DNA from: Sphingomonadales bacterium
Lineage (GTDB): Bacteria; Bacteroidota; Bacteroidia; UBA7662
DNA: 54,003 bases
Direction: 5' to 3'
Assembly (NCBI GenBank): GCA_016872215.1
Contig: VHAX01000001.1
Span: forward strand, 1 to 54,003
The translations under genes and the position numbers were made by a program. The notes below the pieces were generated by a model. It was not told the DNA's origin, did not search any database, and worked only from the letters and a program-made list of their open reading frames with translations. Below are positions 9,386-19,064 of the stretch, one piece after another; position 1 is the stretch's first letter, and every line of letters starts with the position of its first letter.

Positions 9386-10333
9386 ATGTGGTCGATATTC
9401 AACTATTTGTATCGCATCAGGCTGCACATTTTGTTTGTGCTGTATGCAGCCCTTGCGCTCGGAATGATCATCAGTACCGATCCCTTTCATCGTTCAAGGT
9501 GGAGATCATCTATGGTTGAAATACAGGGAAGTGCGCTAAATCGACTAAATATATGGCGAAGCTATTGGGGATTAAAAGCCGCTAATGAAGAACTACTGGA
9601 GCAATTAGCCATAGCGAGAACGCGTTTGTATCAGGCACAGTCCGTCGATTCCTCCGTAGTGCGCACCGTTCCCTTAATCAAGTCATTCGATTCCCTATTT
9701 GGTGGACCTAATGGCAATGACTCCACCGATACACTCCTTAATCAACCCGGGAGACTGGAAAATTCTGAAGTTTCTTTTAGTCACCAGGCCTCGGATTCGG
9801 CTTGTGAGTATCGGTTCATTACCGCTCGGGTAGTTGGCAACAGTACCATCCACCGACACAATTATATGATATTAAACCGCGGTTCATTGCATGGCATCAA
9901 ACCCAGAATGGGTGTTGTCGGCCCAAAGGGAGCCGTGGGAATTGTGGATCAGGTATCCGACAATTTTTGTTCGATCATCACTCTAATTCACGCCAAGGCT
10001 CGTCTCAGTGCCGGATTAGCCAAAAAAGACGCTGTGGGGACCTTGTTTTGGGAAGGCGGAATGATCAAAAGAGCCACACTAATCGATATACCCATGCATG
10101 TTCCCGTCAGAAAAGGAGATACTATTTATACCAGTGCTTATTCCCTGACCTTTCCGCCCGGTGTGCCGGTGGGGCGTGTGCACAACTACCGCATCCCCGA
10201 TGGCGAAAGTGTATATCGGATAGGAGTCGATTTGTTTACGGATTTCCGTTCGGTTCATTATGTTCATCTCATAGATTATCGCAAAAGAGAGGAGCGACTG
10301 CGTCTTGAAGAAAAAATCGCCACCGATGATTAA
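9386..10333 (+). CDS. mreC: rod shape-determining protein MreC
   Basis: Periplasmic scaffold of the elongasome that links MreB/MreD to PBP2 and RodA. 315 residues. The layout is a short cytoplasmic tail, one transmembrane segment at about residues 11-32, a coiled coil (ANEELLEQLAIARTRLYQAQ) and the beta-rich MreC core (ARVVGNSTIHRHNYMILNRGS, GVVGPKGAVGIVDQVSDNFC, TSAYSLTFPPGVPVGRV). Its end overlaps the mreD ATG by 8 bp (10326-10333), consistent with translational coupling. Confidence 0.93.
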   Translation: MWSIFNYLYRIRLHILFVLYAALALGMIISTDPFHRSRWRSSMVEIQGSALNRLNIWRSYWGLKAANEELLEQLAIARTRLYQAQSVDSSVVRTVPLIKSFDSLFGGPNGNDSTDTLLNQPGRLENSEVSFSHQASDSACEYRFITARVVGNSTIHRHNYMILNRGSLHGIKPRMGVVGPKGAVGIVDQVSDNFCSIITLIHAKARLSAGLAKKDAVGTLFWEGGMIKRATLIDIPMHVPVRKGDTIYTSAYSLTFPPGVPVGRVHNYRIPDGESVYRIGVDLFTDFRSVHYVHLIDYRKREERLRLEEKIATDD

Positions 10334-10844
10334 TCTCCTCCGTTACACTGGGTGGTTGTCTATCCTGCTGCTCATTCAGGTTTTACTGCTCGATCAGCTG
10401 GCGCTATTTGGTCTCATTTCCCCATATATTTACGTATTCTCACTGACCATACTGCCCGTAGGACTCCCCGCCTGGTTGTTTATGACCCTTGCCTTTGGCT
10501 ATGGACTCGCGTATGATGCCTACACGGCCAATTGGGGCTACCACGCACTGGCCTGCACAGCACTAGCCTACATCCGCCCAGCCTGGATCCGCTGGTATTT
10601 GCTAAAGAGTCGATACGACGACCCGGGCAGTATCCGTCTCTACAATCTGGGATGGGCGCGATTTACCACATTTGTTACCCCCTTGTACACCGTTCATCAG
10701 TTTTGCCTATACTTTTTGGAAAGTATGTCACCCAGTGAGATCCACTGGGTTCTGCTTCGTTCATTGGCAGGCGTCTTCATTCTGGTGCTGTGTTCGCTGG
10801 GATTATATTCAACCCTTTACGGTTCCTCAGGTCCTTCAAAATAA
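10326..10844 (+). CDS. mreD: rod shape-determining protein MreD-like
   Basis: Polytopic inner-membrane protein of the elongasome. 172 residues, nearly all hydrophobic, with five or six predicted transmembrane segments. MreD sequences diverge strongly, so the name rests mainly on size, hydrophobicity and position between mreC and mrdA. The ATG at 10326 is preferred over the upstream TTG at 10305: it gives the MINLLRYTGWLSILLLIQ start and an 8-bp overlap with mreC. Confidence 0.85.
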   Translation: MINLLRYTGWLSILLLIQVLLLDQLALFGLISPYIYVFSLTILPVGLPAWLFMTLAFGYGLAYDAYTANWGYHALACTALAYIRPAWIRWYLLKSRYDDPGSIRLYNLGWARFTTFVTPLYTVHQFCLYFLESMSPSEIHWVLLRSLAGVFILVLCSLGLYSTLYGSSGPSK

Positions 10845-10853
10845 TTTAGTGCA

Positions 10854-12668
10854 TTGAAATTCTCGGAAGAACAACGCGTATTGCAAATCAGCATCATCGT
10901 GGTGTTCAGCATTTTTGCATTGCGTTTGTTTTATCTGCAGATCATCGACGATTCCTATGAGATTTGGTCGCGCCAAAATTCGGTGCGACGTGAAATCGTA
11001 TACCCGGCCCGTGGAGTATTGTTCGACCGAAATAGGGAGCGTGTCGTGGTGAATCGACCCATCTACAACCTGATGGTCATTCCCCGACAGGTCGATAAGG
11101 GCATGGATACGACCGAATTTTGTCAGTTGTTAGGTATAAAAAGGGTAACCTTTGAGGAGAGAATGCAACAAATCGTTCGTCACTCCCGTTACAAGCCATC
11201 GGTTTTCGCTGCTCAGATCAGTGTAGAGGAATTCGCTGCCATACAGGAGGGACTATTTGAATTTCCCGGATTCTATGCGGAGTCGAGAGCGGTACGCCAT
11301 TACCCCAGACCTATTGCCGGACATTTGCTAGGCTATACGGGAGAGGTGAACGACAAAGACATAGAGACCTCATCCGGATATTACCTACCGGGCGATTACA
11401 TCGGGATAGCGGGACTTGAAAGAACATATGAGCCTTATTTGAGGGGAAAAAGAGGAATTCGATATAGATATGTCGATGTACACAACCGGGTCGTAGGCTC
11501 CTATAAGGATGGGACTCTGGACAGTGGAGCCACACCAGGCCATGAACTGGAACTGTCGATCGACATCAAATTGCAGGAATATGCCGAGCAACTGATGCGC
11601 AACAAGCGTGGAAGCGTTGTGGCTATTGAGCCTGAGACCGGGGAAATTCTTGTAATGGTGAGCGCCCCCGGTTATGATCCCAATCTGATGGTTGGTAAGG
11701 CGCGTACCCGTCACTATAAAGTCCTGGCCCGGGATTCGCTCAAGCCGCTGTTCAATCGTCCGATTCAGGCACAGTACCCACCAGGATCTATTTTTAAGCC
11801 CTTTCAGGCCTTAGTAGCCCAGCAATTGGGGGTGGTGAATCCAGCAACCCGATATCCATGTGGTGGCGGATACCGTATGGGCAGTCATACTGTAAAATGC
11901 ATGCATGTACACGGGGCGTTGGATCTAACGGAATCCATTCAGTTCTCTTGCAATTCCTATTATTGCTGGACCTTCAAGAATATGATCGACCACCATTCGA
12001 GTGGGGCGCCACCTTCAAAAATGTACGAAACCTGGCGTGATTATATGGACCGGTTCGCTTTCGGACGAAAAACTGGAATTGACATCCCAAATGAAACCAA
12101 GGGTGTCCTACCCCGCAATTCCTATTTCGACCGATATCATGGAAAAGGTCGTTGGCGGGCCAATACTGTTATTTCTTTGTCGATCGGGCAGGGTGAAATC
12201 GCACTGAGTCCGCTTCAAATGGCCACAGCCATGTCGGCCGTTGCCAACGGGGGCTGGTATTATGCACCCCACCTGGTTCGCGGTGTGGGGTCCGGGGCTG
12301 CAAAAAGAAAATTCCGGGGCAAAAGGTATGAAACTGGCATTGATATGCCCTTTTTCTCAGTTGTACATGAAGCGCTTCAGAGGGTTGTGGATGCAGGAAC
12401 CGCAACCGCTTATGGAAAAATTAATGGCATTACTGTTTGTGGCAAAACCGGTACTGCCCAAAATCCGCACGGAAAAGATCATGCAATATTCGTTTGTTAT
12501 GCACCGAGAGAAAATCCAAAGATAGCGGTTGCAGTAATAGTGGAAAACGCAGGCTTCGGTGGTGTTTGGGCTGCACCCATCGCTAGCCTCCTAATTGAGA
12601 AATACCTAAACGGAGAAATCAAACGAGCTGAATTAGAGAAACGATTGTTGGAAACCAATTTGTTATGA
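10854..12668 (+). CDS. mrdA: penicillin-binding protein 2 (peptidoglycan DD-transpeptidase)
   Basis: Class B PBP that cross-links peptidoglycan during elongation together with RodA. 604 residues. It has an N-terminal membrane anchor (about residues 12-31), then a PBP dimerisation domain (PARGVLFDRNRERVVVNRPI). The transpeptidase domain has all three active-site motifs: S312-I-F-K315, S365-C-N367 and K531-T-G533. The start is unusual: an in-frame stop at 10842-10844 and no in-frame ATG near the N terminus leave TTG at 10854 as the only sensible start (MKFSEEQRVLQ). The end overlaps rodA as ATGA. Confidence 0.95.
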   Translation: MKFSEEQRVLQISIIVVFSIFALRLFYLQIIDDSYEIWSRQNSVRREIVYPARGVLFDRNRERVVVNRPIYNLMVIPRQVDKGMDTTEFCQLLGIKRVTFEERMQQIVRHSRYKPSVFAAQISVEEFAAIQEGLFEFPGFYAESRAVRHYPRPIAGHLLGYTGEVNDKDIETSSGYYLPGDYIGIAGLERTYEPYLRGKRGIRYRYVDVHNRVVGSYKDGTLDSGATPGHELELSIDIKLQEYAEQLMRNKRGSVVAIEPETGEILVMVSAPGYDPNLMVGKARTRHYKVLARDSLKPLFNRPIQAQYPPGSIFKPFQALVAQQLGVVNPATRYPCGGGYRMGSHTVKCMHVHGALDLTESIQFSCNSYYCWTFKNMIDHHSSGAPPSKMYETWRDYMDRFAFGRKTGIDIPNETKGVLPRNSYFDRYHGKGRWRANTVISLSIGQGEIALSPLQMATAMSAVANGGWYYAPHLVRGVGSGAAKRKFRGKRYETGIDMPFFSVVHEALQRVVDAGTATAYGKINGITVCGKTGTAQNPHGKDHAIFVCYAPRENPKIAVAVIVENAGFGGVWAAPIASLLIEKYLNGEIKRAELEKRLLETNLL

Positions 12669-13939
12669 GAGGCACCGCGAGAAGTCAGCACTCCGTATTT
12701 CAATTTGTCGACAAGCCGCTCTTGTTTTCCTATCTCGCTTTGTGCATTTTAGGTCTGCTTACCATCTACTCGTCCGTTTATGATTCAGGTCAGGATTGGA
12801 TGAATCAGGAGAGGGAAAACGCCATGAAGCAACTGGCTTTTGTAGGTATAGCCTGGCTTTCCATTATTGTTGTTTTATCCTTAGATGCACGTTTTTTTGA
12901 GGGTTTCGCGCCCATATTCTATTTGATATTCCTGTTTTTGAGCATTCTTGTTGCCTTTGTGGGGAATGAGATCAACGGTGCCCGTGCCTGGTTTTCGATT
13001 GGCATTTTCGGACTGCAGCCAGGGGAATTTCTAAAATTAGGCACCATACTCATGATCGCCTATTTGTTGCGGGAAAAGAATGTACAACTTCGGTCTCAAT
13101 CCATCAAAAATTCATTGTTTTTTATAGTTGTACTGCCGGTCTTCAGCCTTATCCTGCAAAAGGACACCGGAAGTGCTCTGGTATATGCCTCATTTTTATT
13201 GGTGTTGTATCGGGAGGGAATGTCGCCTCTCTTGATGCAGCTCGGAATTTGGGCACTGATTCTGGGCGTCCTGACCCTGTTGTTCAACGAGAAAATTACT
13301 GCCGGTATTGTATTGGGATTGGGCATAATATATATCGCACTGTCCAACCACCGCTGGAGAATATTTGTTCGGTCCCTATCATACATAATCCCGTCTCTCC
13401 TGATAATCGGCTCTGTGGAGTTTACCTATGAAAAGGTGCTACAGCCGCATCAAAGAAAAAGAATTGATGTTTTGTTGGGTAAGGTCGACGATGTAAAAGG
13501 AGCGGGTTACAATGTTCACCAATCCCTCATAGCAATTGGTTCTGGTGGATTTGTAGGAAAAGGATATCTCGAGGGTACCCAAACGAAATTTGACTTTGTG
13601 CCCGAACAGAGTACAGACTTCATTTTTTGTACGATTGGTGAGGAATTCGGATTTGTAGGTTCGATCCTGCTACTGCTCCTTTACTTATTCGTATTGTTTC
13701 GAATACTGCAACTTGCGGAATTGCAAGGTAACCGCTTTGGGCGAGTTTACGGCTATGGAGTGGTAGCCATCCTGTTTGCACATATTGTCGTGAATATCGG
13801 GATGACTATCGGATTACTACCGGTAATCGGAATTCCCCTTCCTTTGCTCAGTTATGGCGGGTCTTCTCAGATTGCCTTTGGACTTATGTTTGGCATCATG
13901 TTGAGACTCGACAGTGGCCGCAGAACCGGCCTAAACTAA
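12665..13939 (+). CDS. rodA: rod shape-determining protein RodA (SEDS glycosyltransferase)
   Basis: SEDS-family peptidoglycan polymerase paired with PBP2 for cell elongation. 424 residues with about ten transmembrane segments. Family motifs visible are GARAWFSIGIFGLQPGEFLKLG, QKDTGSALVYASF, GSGGFVGKGYLEGTQTKFDFVPEQSTDFIF and the C-terminal GIPLPLLSYGGSSQIAFGLMFG. The ATG at 12665 overlaps the mrdA stop. It is the last recognised gene of the cell-shape cluster before a small membrane ORF. Confidence 0.96.
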   Translation: MRGTARSQHSVFQFVDKPLLFSYLALCILGLLTIYSSVYDSGQDWMNQERENAMKQLAFVGIAWLSIIVVLSLDARFFEGFAPIFYLIFLFLSILVAFVGNEINGARAWFSIGIFGLQPGEFLKLGTILMIAYLLREKNVQLRSQSIKNSLFFIVVLPVFSLILQKDTGSALVYASFLLVLYREGMSPLLMQLGIWALILGVLTLLFNEKITAGIVLGLGIIYIALSNHRWRIFVRSLSYIIPSLLIIGSVEFTYEKVLQPHQRKRIDVLLGKVDDVKGAGYNVHQSLIAIGSGGFVGKGYLEGTQTKFDFVPEQSTDFIFCTIGEEFGFVGSILLLLLYLFVLFRILQLAELQGNRFGRVYGYGVVAILFAHIVVNIGMTIGLLPVIGIPLPLLSYGGSSQIAFGLMFGIMLRLDSGRRTGLN

Positions 13940-13968
13940 CGGGACTTCCCGCTGTTAATTAGATTACT

Positions 13969-14133
13969 ATGAATTCATTTTTTCATTATTTCATTCGTGT
14001 CTTCAAGAAAGACCCTAATTCAACCCGATCCAATTTGAACCTGAGGATGATGCATGGAATCAACCGAATAAGCATCATCATGTTTGTCTTCGCACTACTA
14101 GTTATGTTGTTTCGTGCTTTATTCAAATATTGA
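13969..14133 (+). CDS. small membrane protein, 54 aa, DUF6728-like
   Basis: Short ORF starting with ATG 29 nt after rodA. It has a basic N-terminal part with FIRVFKKDPNSTRSN, then MHGINRISIIMFVFALLVMLF, a single transmembrane helix, and ends in RALFKY. From memory, the F-K-K-D-P-N and M-H-x-I-N-R-I-S-I-x-M-F pattern resembles the short Bacteroidota family DUF6728; I could not check this. The position suggests co-transcription with rodA. Function unknown. At 54 codons it is easily missed by length cut-offs, but the clear charge-then-helix layout argues that it is real. Confidence 0.65.
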   Translation: MNSFFHYFIRVFKKDPNSTRSNLNLRMMHGINRISIIMFVFALLVMLFRALFKY

Positions 14134-14252
14134 CAGGAAGTGGGTAAACAAAGGGCCTGTTAAAAATCACCTAAAGAAAATTCTCGCTTAAAAGCACTAT
14201 TTACCATTCTAAGCGGGGAATTTCCATTGAGTAGCAAAGAAGAGAGCCCCGT

Positions 14253-16382
14253 CTATCCGCGCATAATGCGCATAGTTCCTTTGAATTGCTGTTGCTGACC
14301 TTCCTCGGTGATAATCAACTCATAGAAATAACTCCCCGATTCGAGGTCATCCCCACCCCAGTTGTTTTGGTAGTCGGCACTTTCAAACACCTTTTGCCCC
14401 CAACGATTAAAGACCCGAAATACTGCACCGGGATAAAAATCCAGATTGTCGATAAACAAAACATCGTTAATGTTATCCCCATTTGGTGTAATTACATTCG
14501 GTATTTCCACAGGCATTGAAGGCATTTCGAAATCAATCGGATTTGAATAGGAACGCAAAGTGCCATCAGGCGAAATGGTACGGATCCGAACCGCATATCT
14601 CCCTTTAGGTCTTGGGCGATCATAACGGATGGTGGTATCTGTTGTTGGTCCAACTACCGGAATCCACCCCTGATCTGGGTTTTTGTAGTCGAACCATTGC
14701 ACTACATAATCAGGACTATTCCATCCGTTGTATGCAGTCCAAATCAGATCTACTTCTCGGTTATCAGGTGATGCAGATGCAAAACTGCCATCCAAACGTA
14801 TAGAGGCAATGGTATTGGAGCGGCGAGTTTCATTTCCATCGGTCATCCGCATATTGACGTTGTAGCGAATGGGGCCATCTTTGGGGTGGACAGGACTCGT
14901 GTAATCGAAGAAGGATAATACTGCGGAGTCCATTTCCTGATGCACTCTCGCGGAAACGGGAAGGATATTCTCACCCGGTGCCGCACGAAACAGGTTGTAG
15001 GCCAAAAAATAATCATAATCAAAACTATCGGGGGCTGCCCAATTAACCCTTAAATGGGCTGGGTTTAGGGAATCCACGCTTACGTTGGTGAGTGTCAACG
15101 GACGATCATAAAAGAAGCAATCCGATACGTAAAACAGCATGGTATCGTAAAGGGGCATAAACAAATCGCACTGATTGCCCAGCGTATTGCCGTCGGTACC
15201 GTTTCGGGAAACCATACAATAATACCCGTTTTGGTCGAGGGGCTCGGCGAACACGAAATCTATATAGCGCGTGCGGTCTTGTGAGTCACATGAATCTGGA
15301 GTGGCGGATTGGATTTGAATAAGCTGACCGTTGGGCCTGTACAAGCGAAAATCGGAACCATCGCGTGCCACTGTTGTGCATTGTATGCGTGAACGCAGTT
15401 CGAGTTGATAATTTAAGCTGTCCCACGAGCCGCATCCCCGTGCAACCGTATCATATAAGTATGAGGGTGTAACATTGTCACAAAACCGGCCAATACCCAG
15501 AATCACCTGTATATCGATTTTTACATATCCTACCAGTGTGCCGGCCCGGTATTCATCAACTTTAAGAGCAAATAAAGCTGTTTGCGGATTAGCTGAAAAA
15601 AAGGAAAGATTGCCGTTGCTGGGGTTGATGTTGATTACCCCGCCTACCGCGATTGCTGGAAGGGTTGCAGTATAGTTGGGTGCATAGTTGGCATTGGTGT
15701 TGTAGGCTTGCAGGGCAGGAACGAGACTATAGGCGACAGAGTCCCCATCAGGTTCACTCACGTCGAAAATCACATTGATAGGTTCGTTGATGCAATACGC
15801 CGGAATAGATGCCCCTGCAAAAGTGGCCGAATTGTTTCCGTTCGCCACATTGTTGTTGAGGTAGGAGTCGACGAAGAAATTCGTGTTGAGGGCGTTTTGC
15901 AGCGTATTGCTGTTGTTGCGGCAGCAATAACCCGTATTGGAATTGTTTTGGTTGCCCCAGGTAAAGTACCATTGGTTACAGGTAGTGTTGGTTGTACTGA
16001 ACGGAAGGGTAACCGTACCTTCCCAAACATATTTTCTGAGACCATAACGCTGCCCGCCCTGACAGGTACTGGGATCGGTTACGCAAGCTGTAGGAATTTC
16101 CTGACCCGTACCTGGGAGCCAGGACACCGTTAAGGGTACTGGAGCGCCTCCACAATTGTTGCGGTAATACACGATGGAATTGGCATTGTTAAACGGAATT
16201 TGGTTCTGTATACCCGAACAATCGTTATACAAGGTGAGGGTAATGATGTACTGATTGGCAACGGTCGTGCGCCTGTATTGAATGCTTCCACCCGCTAAGT
16301 GGGTAGCATGGGCATCAAAAAAGGGGGGGACCAAACAAAACAGCACTAATAGTGGGCGTATCAAAGCGGTTAAGTACTTCAT
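14253..16382 (-). CDS. secreted protein with T9SS type B (gliding-motility C-terminal) sorting domain
   Basis: Predicted cell-surface or secreted protein of 709 residues. It has an N-terminal signal peptide (about residues 1-26, ending ...FFDAHA), then a beta-rich region opening with THLAGGSIQYRR that is common in large Bacteroidota surface proteins. Two fibronectin-III-like stretches follow at about residues 430-620. The end is the CHU_C/gliding-motility-associated domain, with IPNVITPNGDNINDVLF, FRVFNRWGQKVFES and GTMRIMRG. That domain is known to direct export by the type IX secretion system and surface attachment. No enzyme motif is seen. Its middle-to-C-terminal part is paralogous to the neighbouring gene at 16456-18954. 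Ligand and role unknown; adhesion is a guess. Confidence 0.85.
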   Translation of the reverse strand: MKYLTALIRPLLVLFCLVPPFFDAHATHLAGGSIQYRRTTVANQYIITLTLYNDCSGIQNQIPFNNANSIVYYRNNCGGAPVPLTVSWLPGTGQEIPTACVTDPSTCQGGQRYGLRKYVWEGTVTLPFSTTNTTCNQWYFTWGNQNNSNTGYCCRNNSNTLQNALNTNFFVDSYLNNNVANGNNSATFAGASIPAYCINEPINVIFDVSEPDGDSVAYSLVPALQAYNTNANYAPNYTATLPAIAVGGVININPSNGNLSFFSANPQTALFALKVDEYRAGTLVGYVKIDIQVILGIGRFCDNVTPSYLYDTVARGCGSWDSLNYQLELRSRIQCTTVARDGSDFRLYRPNGQLIQIQSATPDSCDSQDRTRYIDFVFAEPLDQNGYYCMVSRNGTDGNTLGNQCDLFMPLYDTMLFYVSDCFFYDRPLTLTNVSVDSLNPAHLRVNWAAPDSFDYDYFLAYNLFRAAPGENILPVSARVHQEMDSAVLSFFDYTSPVHPKDGPIRYNVNMRMTDGNETRRSNTIASIRLDGSFASASPDNREVDLIWTAYNGWNSPDYVVQWFDYKNPDQGWIPVVGPTTDTTIRYDRPRPKGRYAVRIRTISPDGTLRSYSNPIDFEMPSMPVEIPNVITPNGDNINDVLFIDNLDFYPGAVFRVFNRWGQKVFESADYQNNWGGDDLESGSYFYELIITEEGQQQQFKGTMRIMRG

Positions 16383-16455
16383 AGGGTTGTGATTTTCGTT
16401 GATCGAAAAATAGTTGGCAGAAAATTAAAGGTGTATTAAAGTGAATGAGAGCGAA

Positions 16456-18954
16456 TTATCTTACCACCCTCATGGCCCCTGTTAAATCGGGTTTACCCGG
16501 GATGGTTAGCACATAAATATAGGTTCCGGCTTCTAGGCTGGTCGGGCTATAGTCGTTTTGATAAGCCGCTTGCTCAAAGACAATCTGGCCCCAGCGATTA
16601 AAAAGCGTTAGATATGAATCCGGAAAATATTCGATTTCTTCGATGTGGAAGAAGTCGTTGACTCCATCCCCATTTGGGGTTACGACATTTTTTACGACCA
16701 CGTCGCGTAATTTGATTTCGAAGAGCACATAATTACTCCATGCCTGGTAGGGATCCGATGGGTGGCGTGTGGTCACACGCACCACATAAAAACCGGGCCT
16801 TATGGGCTTATCGAATGTGTAGCTTGTGTCGATCGTTGTACCAATTAATTCTCCAACCCCTGTATCCTGAGCTGTGGCCAAATACACATCGTATGGACCT
16901 GGCCACGGCTTGTAGGGCGACCATGTGAGGAGTGCCCGTCCTCGATTTCCATCAGTCAACGTAGCATCGCCTCCCCTCAGCCAAATGTTATTGGCAGAAT
17001 CTCCACGGGCAACAACATCACCATAAATCTTCATGCGCAAAACGACCCGAAAATCGCGCGTTTCATCTTTGGGCTCGAATTCGCGTACCACAACTGTAGT
17101 ATCATATAAACTATCTATCCGAACTATTTCGCGCCAAACAGTTCCACCCATCCGGTCGTTCATGTAGATGCGGTACATATCGAAGTAACTCGAATCGAAG
17201 TTGGAAGGCATGTTCCACGTGAGGTCAATGAACTGATTATCGCGCGAGACATTGGCGTTGCGCATGTGAATGGGTGAGTTGTACTCATAACATCCCTGAA
17301 CCCGAACCACAATGGTATCGAACGGATCAGCACCCGTACCGCATTCCGCCAGGATGGCATCGCCATCACGCCCGTTACGAATCACCAGATGGTGGTCGCC
17401 ATTGTAGATCAATTCTTGTCGCAGCCTGATAAATAGACTATCCGTACGGCCGTTGCTGCAGACAAAAAATACGCTATCAATCGGAATCAGGGCACCTGCA
17501 GGGGTATACAAGCGGAATTCTGACCCACCCACATCGATAGACGAACAAAGCACGGTTCCCACCCGCACTTTGAGCACAATGCTATCTGAAAAACAGGGGG
17601 CTTCAACCACAGTAAATTTACCCGAACTGTAAAGTTGCGCGATTTCAGAAATGTTAAGCGCCCGACTCCAGAAACCGACCTCATCGATGCGCCCCGTAAA
17701 CCACTTGGGGGCCGCCACGGTATGTCGACCAATCGTATACAGGGCGCCCTCGTTGATTCCCTGGGCAAATGAGCTTGTTCCGATTAAATTTCCATCGAGA
17801 TAGGTGGTTACCTGACCGGGTTCCCAAACGGCTACCACATGATACCAACGTGCCGTATCGCAAATAGTGGTTGTAGAGTATATGCCATCGTGGTAGCGGA
17901 CATCGAGCCGATTGTTGGCTGCCTGATATCCCAAAAGAATGCTGTTTCCAAACAAATTGGCACTATCGGCGTCTACTATGGCCTGTTCACCCTGATTATC
18001 GGTGGTTCTAAACCAGGCAGAAATGCTCATGCTGGGAGAAGTGAGGCCGAAAGGAAGCTGCATATAGTCATCCACGCCATCGAATTGATAAGCACTTCTT
18101 ACATAGCCGTTTTGGTCGGGAGCAAGCAACGGACCGTTGACAGTTCCGTCCCTTCCATTCCCGCTTTCGTCGGTCGCATCGCCACTAAATGCATAATATG
18201 CCTCCAAAGCCTGCCCCAGGCTGCTGAAACCCGCCGCCAGTGGGGTTGACTGAAAGCCTCCGAAGACATCGGCCTCACAGGCCCCAACCGGGGTGAACAA
18301 CCACCCCTCGGGTGCACTAGGCGTGACCACCCACTGGGTTGAGTTTCTTCCGGGAACTACATGGGCTACGGTGCCGGTCAGGTTATGCAATCCCAACACA
18401 GCGGTGCCACCTGCCCAGGTAAGACACGGGGGTTTGTTCAGAATATGAACCTCAATAGTGTTGTTACATTCGTTAATCACGATCTGAAAGGTTCCCAAAA
18501 GTTGGGTACAGGAGAACATGGGTAGATTTTCGAAGCTGACCACAAATTTTCGAAACGGTGCTACCCCAACGGTTTGGTAGCTGATGTTGCCACTTCCATT
18601 TAGATTGGACCACCAATCCTGCCACGGACCCATAATACAATTCTTGGGAACGGTAGCAACTGCGCTAGGAATAGCAGCGGAGGTATACGTATTAGGTTGA
18701 CCACTGGTAAACGACACCCATCCATTTGACCCAACCCATGCACTGGAATAGGTCACACCGTAAAAACAAAAATCGAATCCAATCGGATATGGACCCGATA
18801 CCCCGTCGTCAGCACCTGGGGTGAAGGTACCTGTCAGGCTTTGTCCACCCCATGGCGCAGGGGAATAGGGAATTGAAGTGATGTTGTAGTTTTGAGAAAA
18901 GGCAGAGGATGATCCAAGTAAGCACAACAACAGTCCAAAAATTTTTCTCATCAT
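16456..18954 (-). CDS. secreted LamG-domain protein with T9SS type B sorting domain
   Basis: Predicted surface protein of 832 residues. Signal peptide at residues 1-20 (...LLGSSSAFSQ). Residues 21-220 form a beta-rich domain with PIGFDFCFYGVTYS and WVGSNGWVSF. Residues 250-450 form a LamG/concanavalin-like domain (ALEAYYAFSGDATDESGNG, YQFDGVDDYMQLP, ISAWFRT, GRIDEVGFWSRAL). Then come fibronectin-like stretches and the CHU_C sorting domain (VKNVVTPNGDGVNDFF, LTLFNRWGQIVFEQ, GAMRVVR). LamG domains usually bind sugars or proteins. A second in-frame ATG directly follows the first. The gene precedes the 14253-16382 paralogue by 73 nt on the same strand, probably in one operon. A TATTTTTG box on the minus strand at 18979-18986 may be the promoter. 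Confidence 0.87.
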   Translation of the reverse strand: MMRKIFGLLLCLLGSSSAFSQNYNITSIPYSPAPWGGQSLTGTFTPGADDGVSGPYPIGFDFCFYGVTYSSAWVGSNGWVSFTSGQPNTYTSAAIPSAVATVPKNCIMGPWQDWWSNLNGSGNISYQTVGVAPFRKFVVSFENLPMFSCTQLLGTFQIVINECNNTIEVHILNKPPCLTWAGGTAVLGLHNLTGTVAHVVPGRNSTQWVVTPSAPEGWLFTPVGACEADVFGGFQSTPLAAGFSSLGQALEAYYAFSGDATDESGNGRDGTVNGPLLAPDQNGYVRSAYQFDGVDDYMQLPFGLTSPSMSISAWFRTTDNQGEQAIVDADSANLFGNSILLGYQAANNRLDVRYHDGIYSTTTICDTARWYHVVAVWEPGQVTTYLDGNLIGTSSFAQGINEGALYTIGRHTVAAPKWFTGRIDEVGFWSRALNISEIAQLYSSGKFTVVEAPCFSDSIVLKVRVGTVLCSSIDVGGSEFRLYTPAGALIPIDSVFFVCSNGRTDSLFIRLRQELIYNGDHHLVIRNGRDGDAILAECGTGADPFDTIVVRVQGCYEYNSPIHMRNANVSRDNQFIDLTWNMPSNFDSSYFDMYRIYMNDRMGGTVWREIVRIDSLYDTTVVVREFEPKDETRDFRVVLRMKIYGDVVARGDSANNIWLRGGDATLTDGNRGRALLTWSPYKPWPGPYDVYLATAQDTGVGELIGTTIDTSYTFDKPIRPGFYVVRVTTRHPSDPYQAWSNYVLFEIKLRDVVVKNVVTPNGDGVNDFFHIEEIEYFPDSYLTLFNRWGQIVFEQAAYQNDYSPTSLEAGTYIYVLTIPGKPDLTGAMRVVR

Positions 18955-18978
18955 AAGGTCTCTATAAAATCAGCGAGC

Positions 18979-18986
18979 CAAAAATA
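18979..18986 (-). promoter_or_regulatory. possible -7 promoter element for the secreted-protein pair
   Basis: Minus-strand TATTTTTG, ending 24 nt before the ATG at 18954. CAAA stretches further upstream are not at the usual 19-21 nt spacing, so the -33 box is uncertain. Confidence 0.45.
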
Positions 18987-19051
18987 AACAAACAACCCGC
19001 AAATAGTGAAATCAAACGGGAATTTAAGCAAACTTTAATAGCGATTCGGCG

Positions 19052-19059
19052 TAACTTTG
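19052..19059 (+). promoter_or_regulatory. Bacteroidota -7 promoter element for lepA
   Basis: TAACTTTG, an exact TAnnTTTG match, ending 5 nt before the GTG start of lepA. Transcription would begin at or next to the start codon. Confidence 0.6.
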
Positions 19060-19064
19060 ACCCC

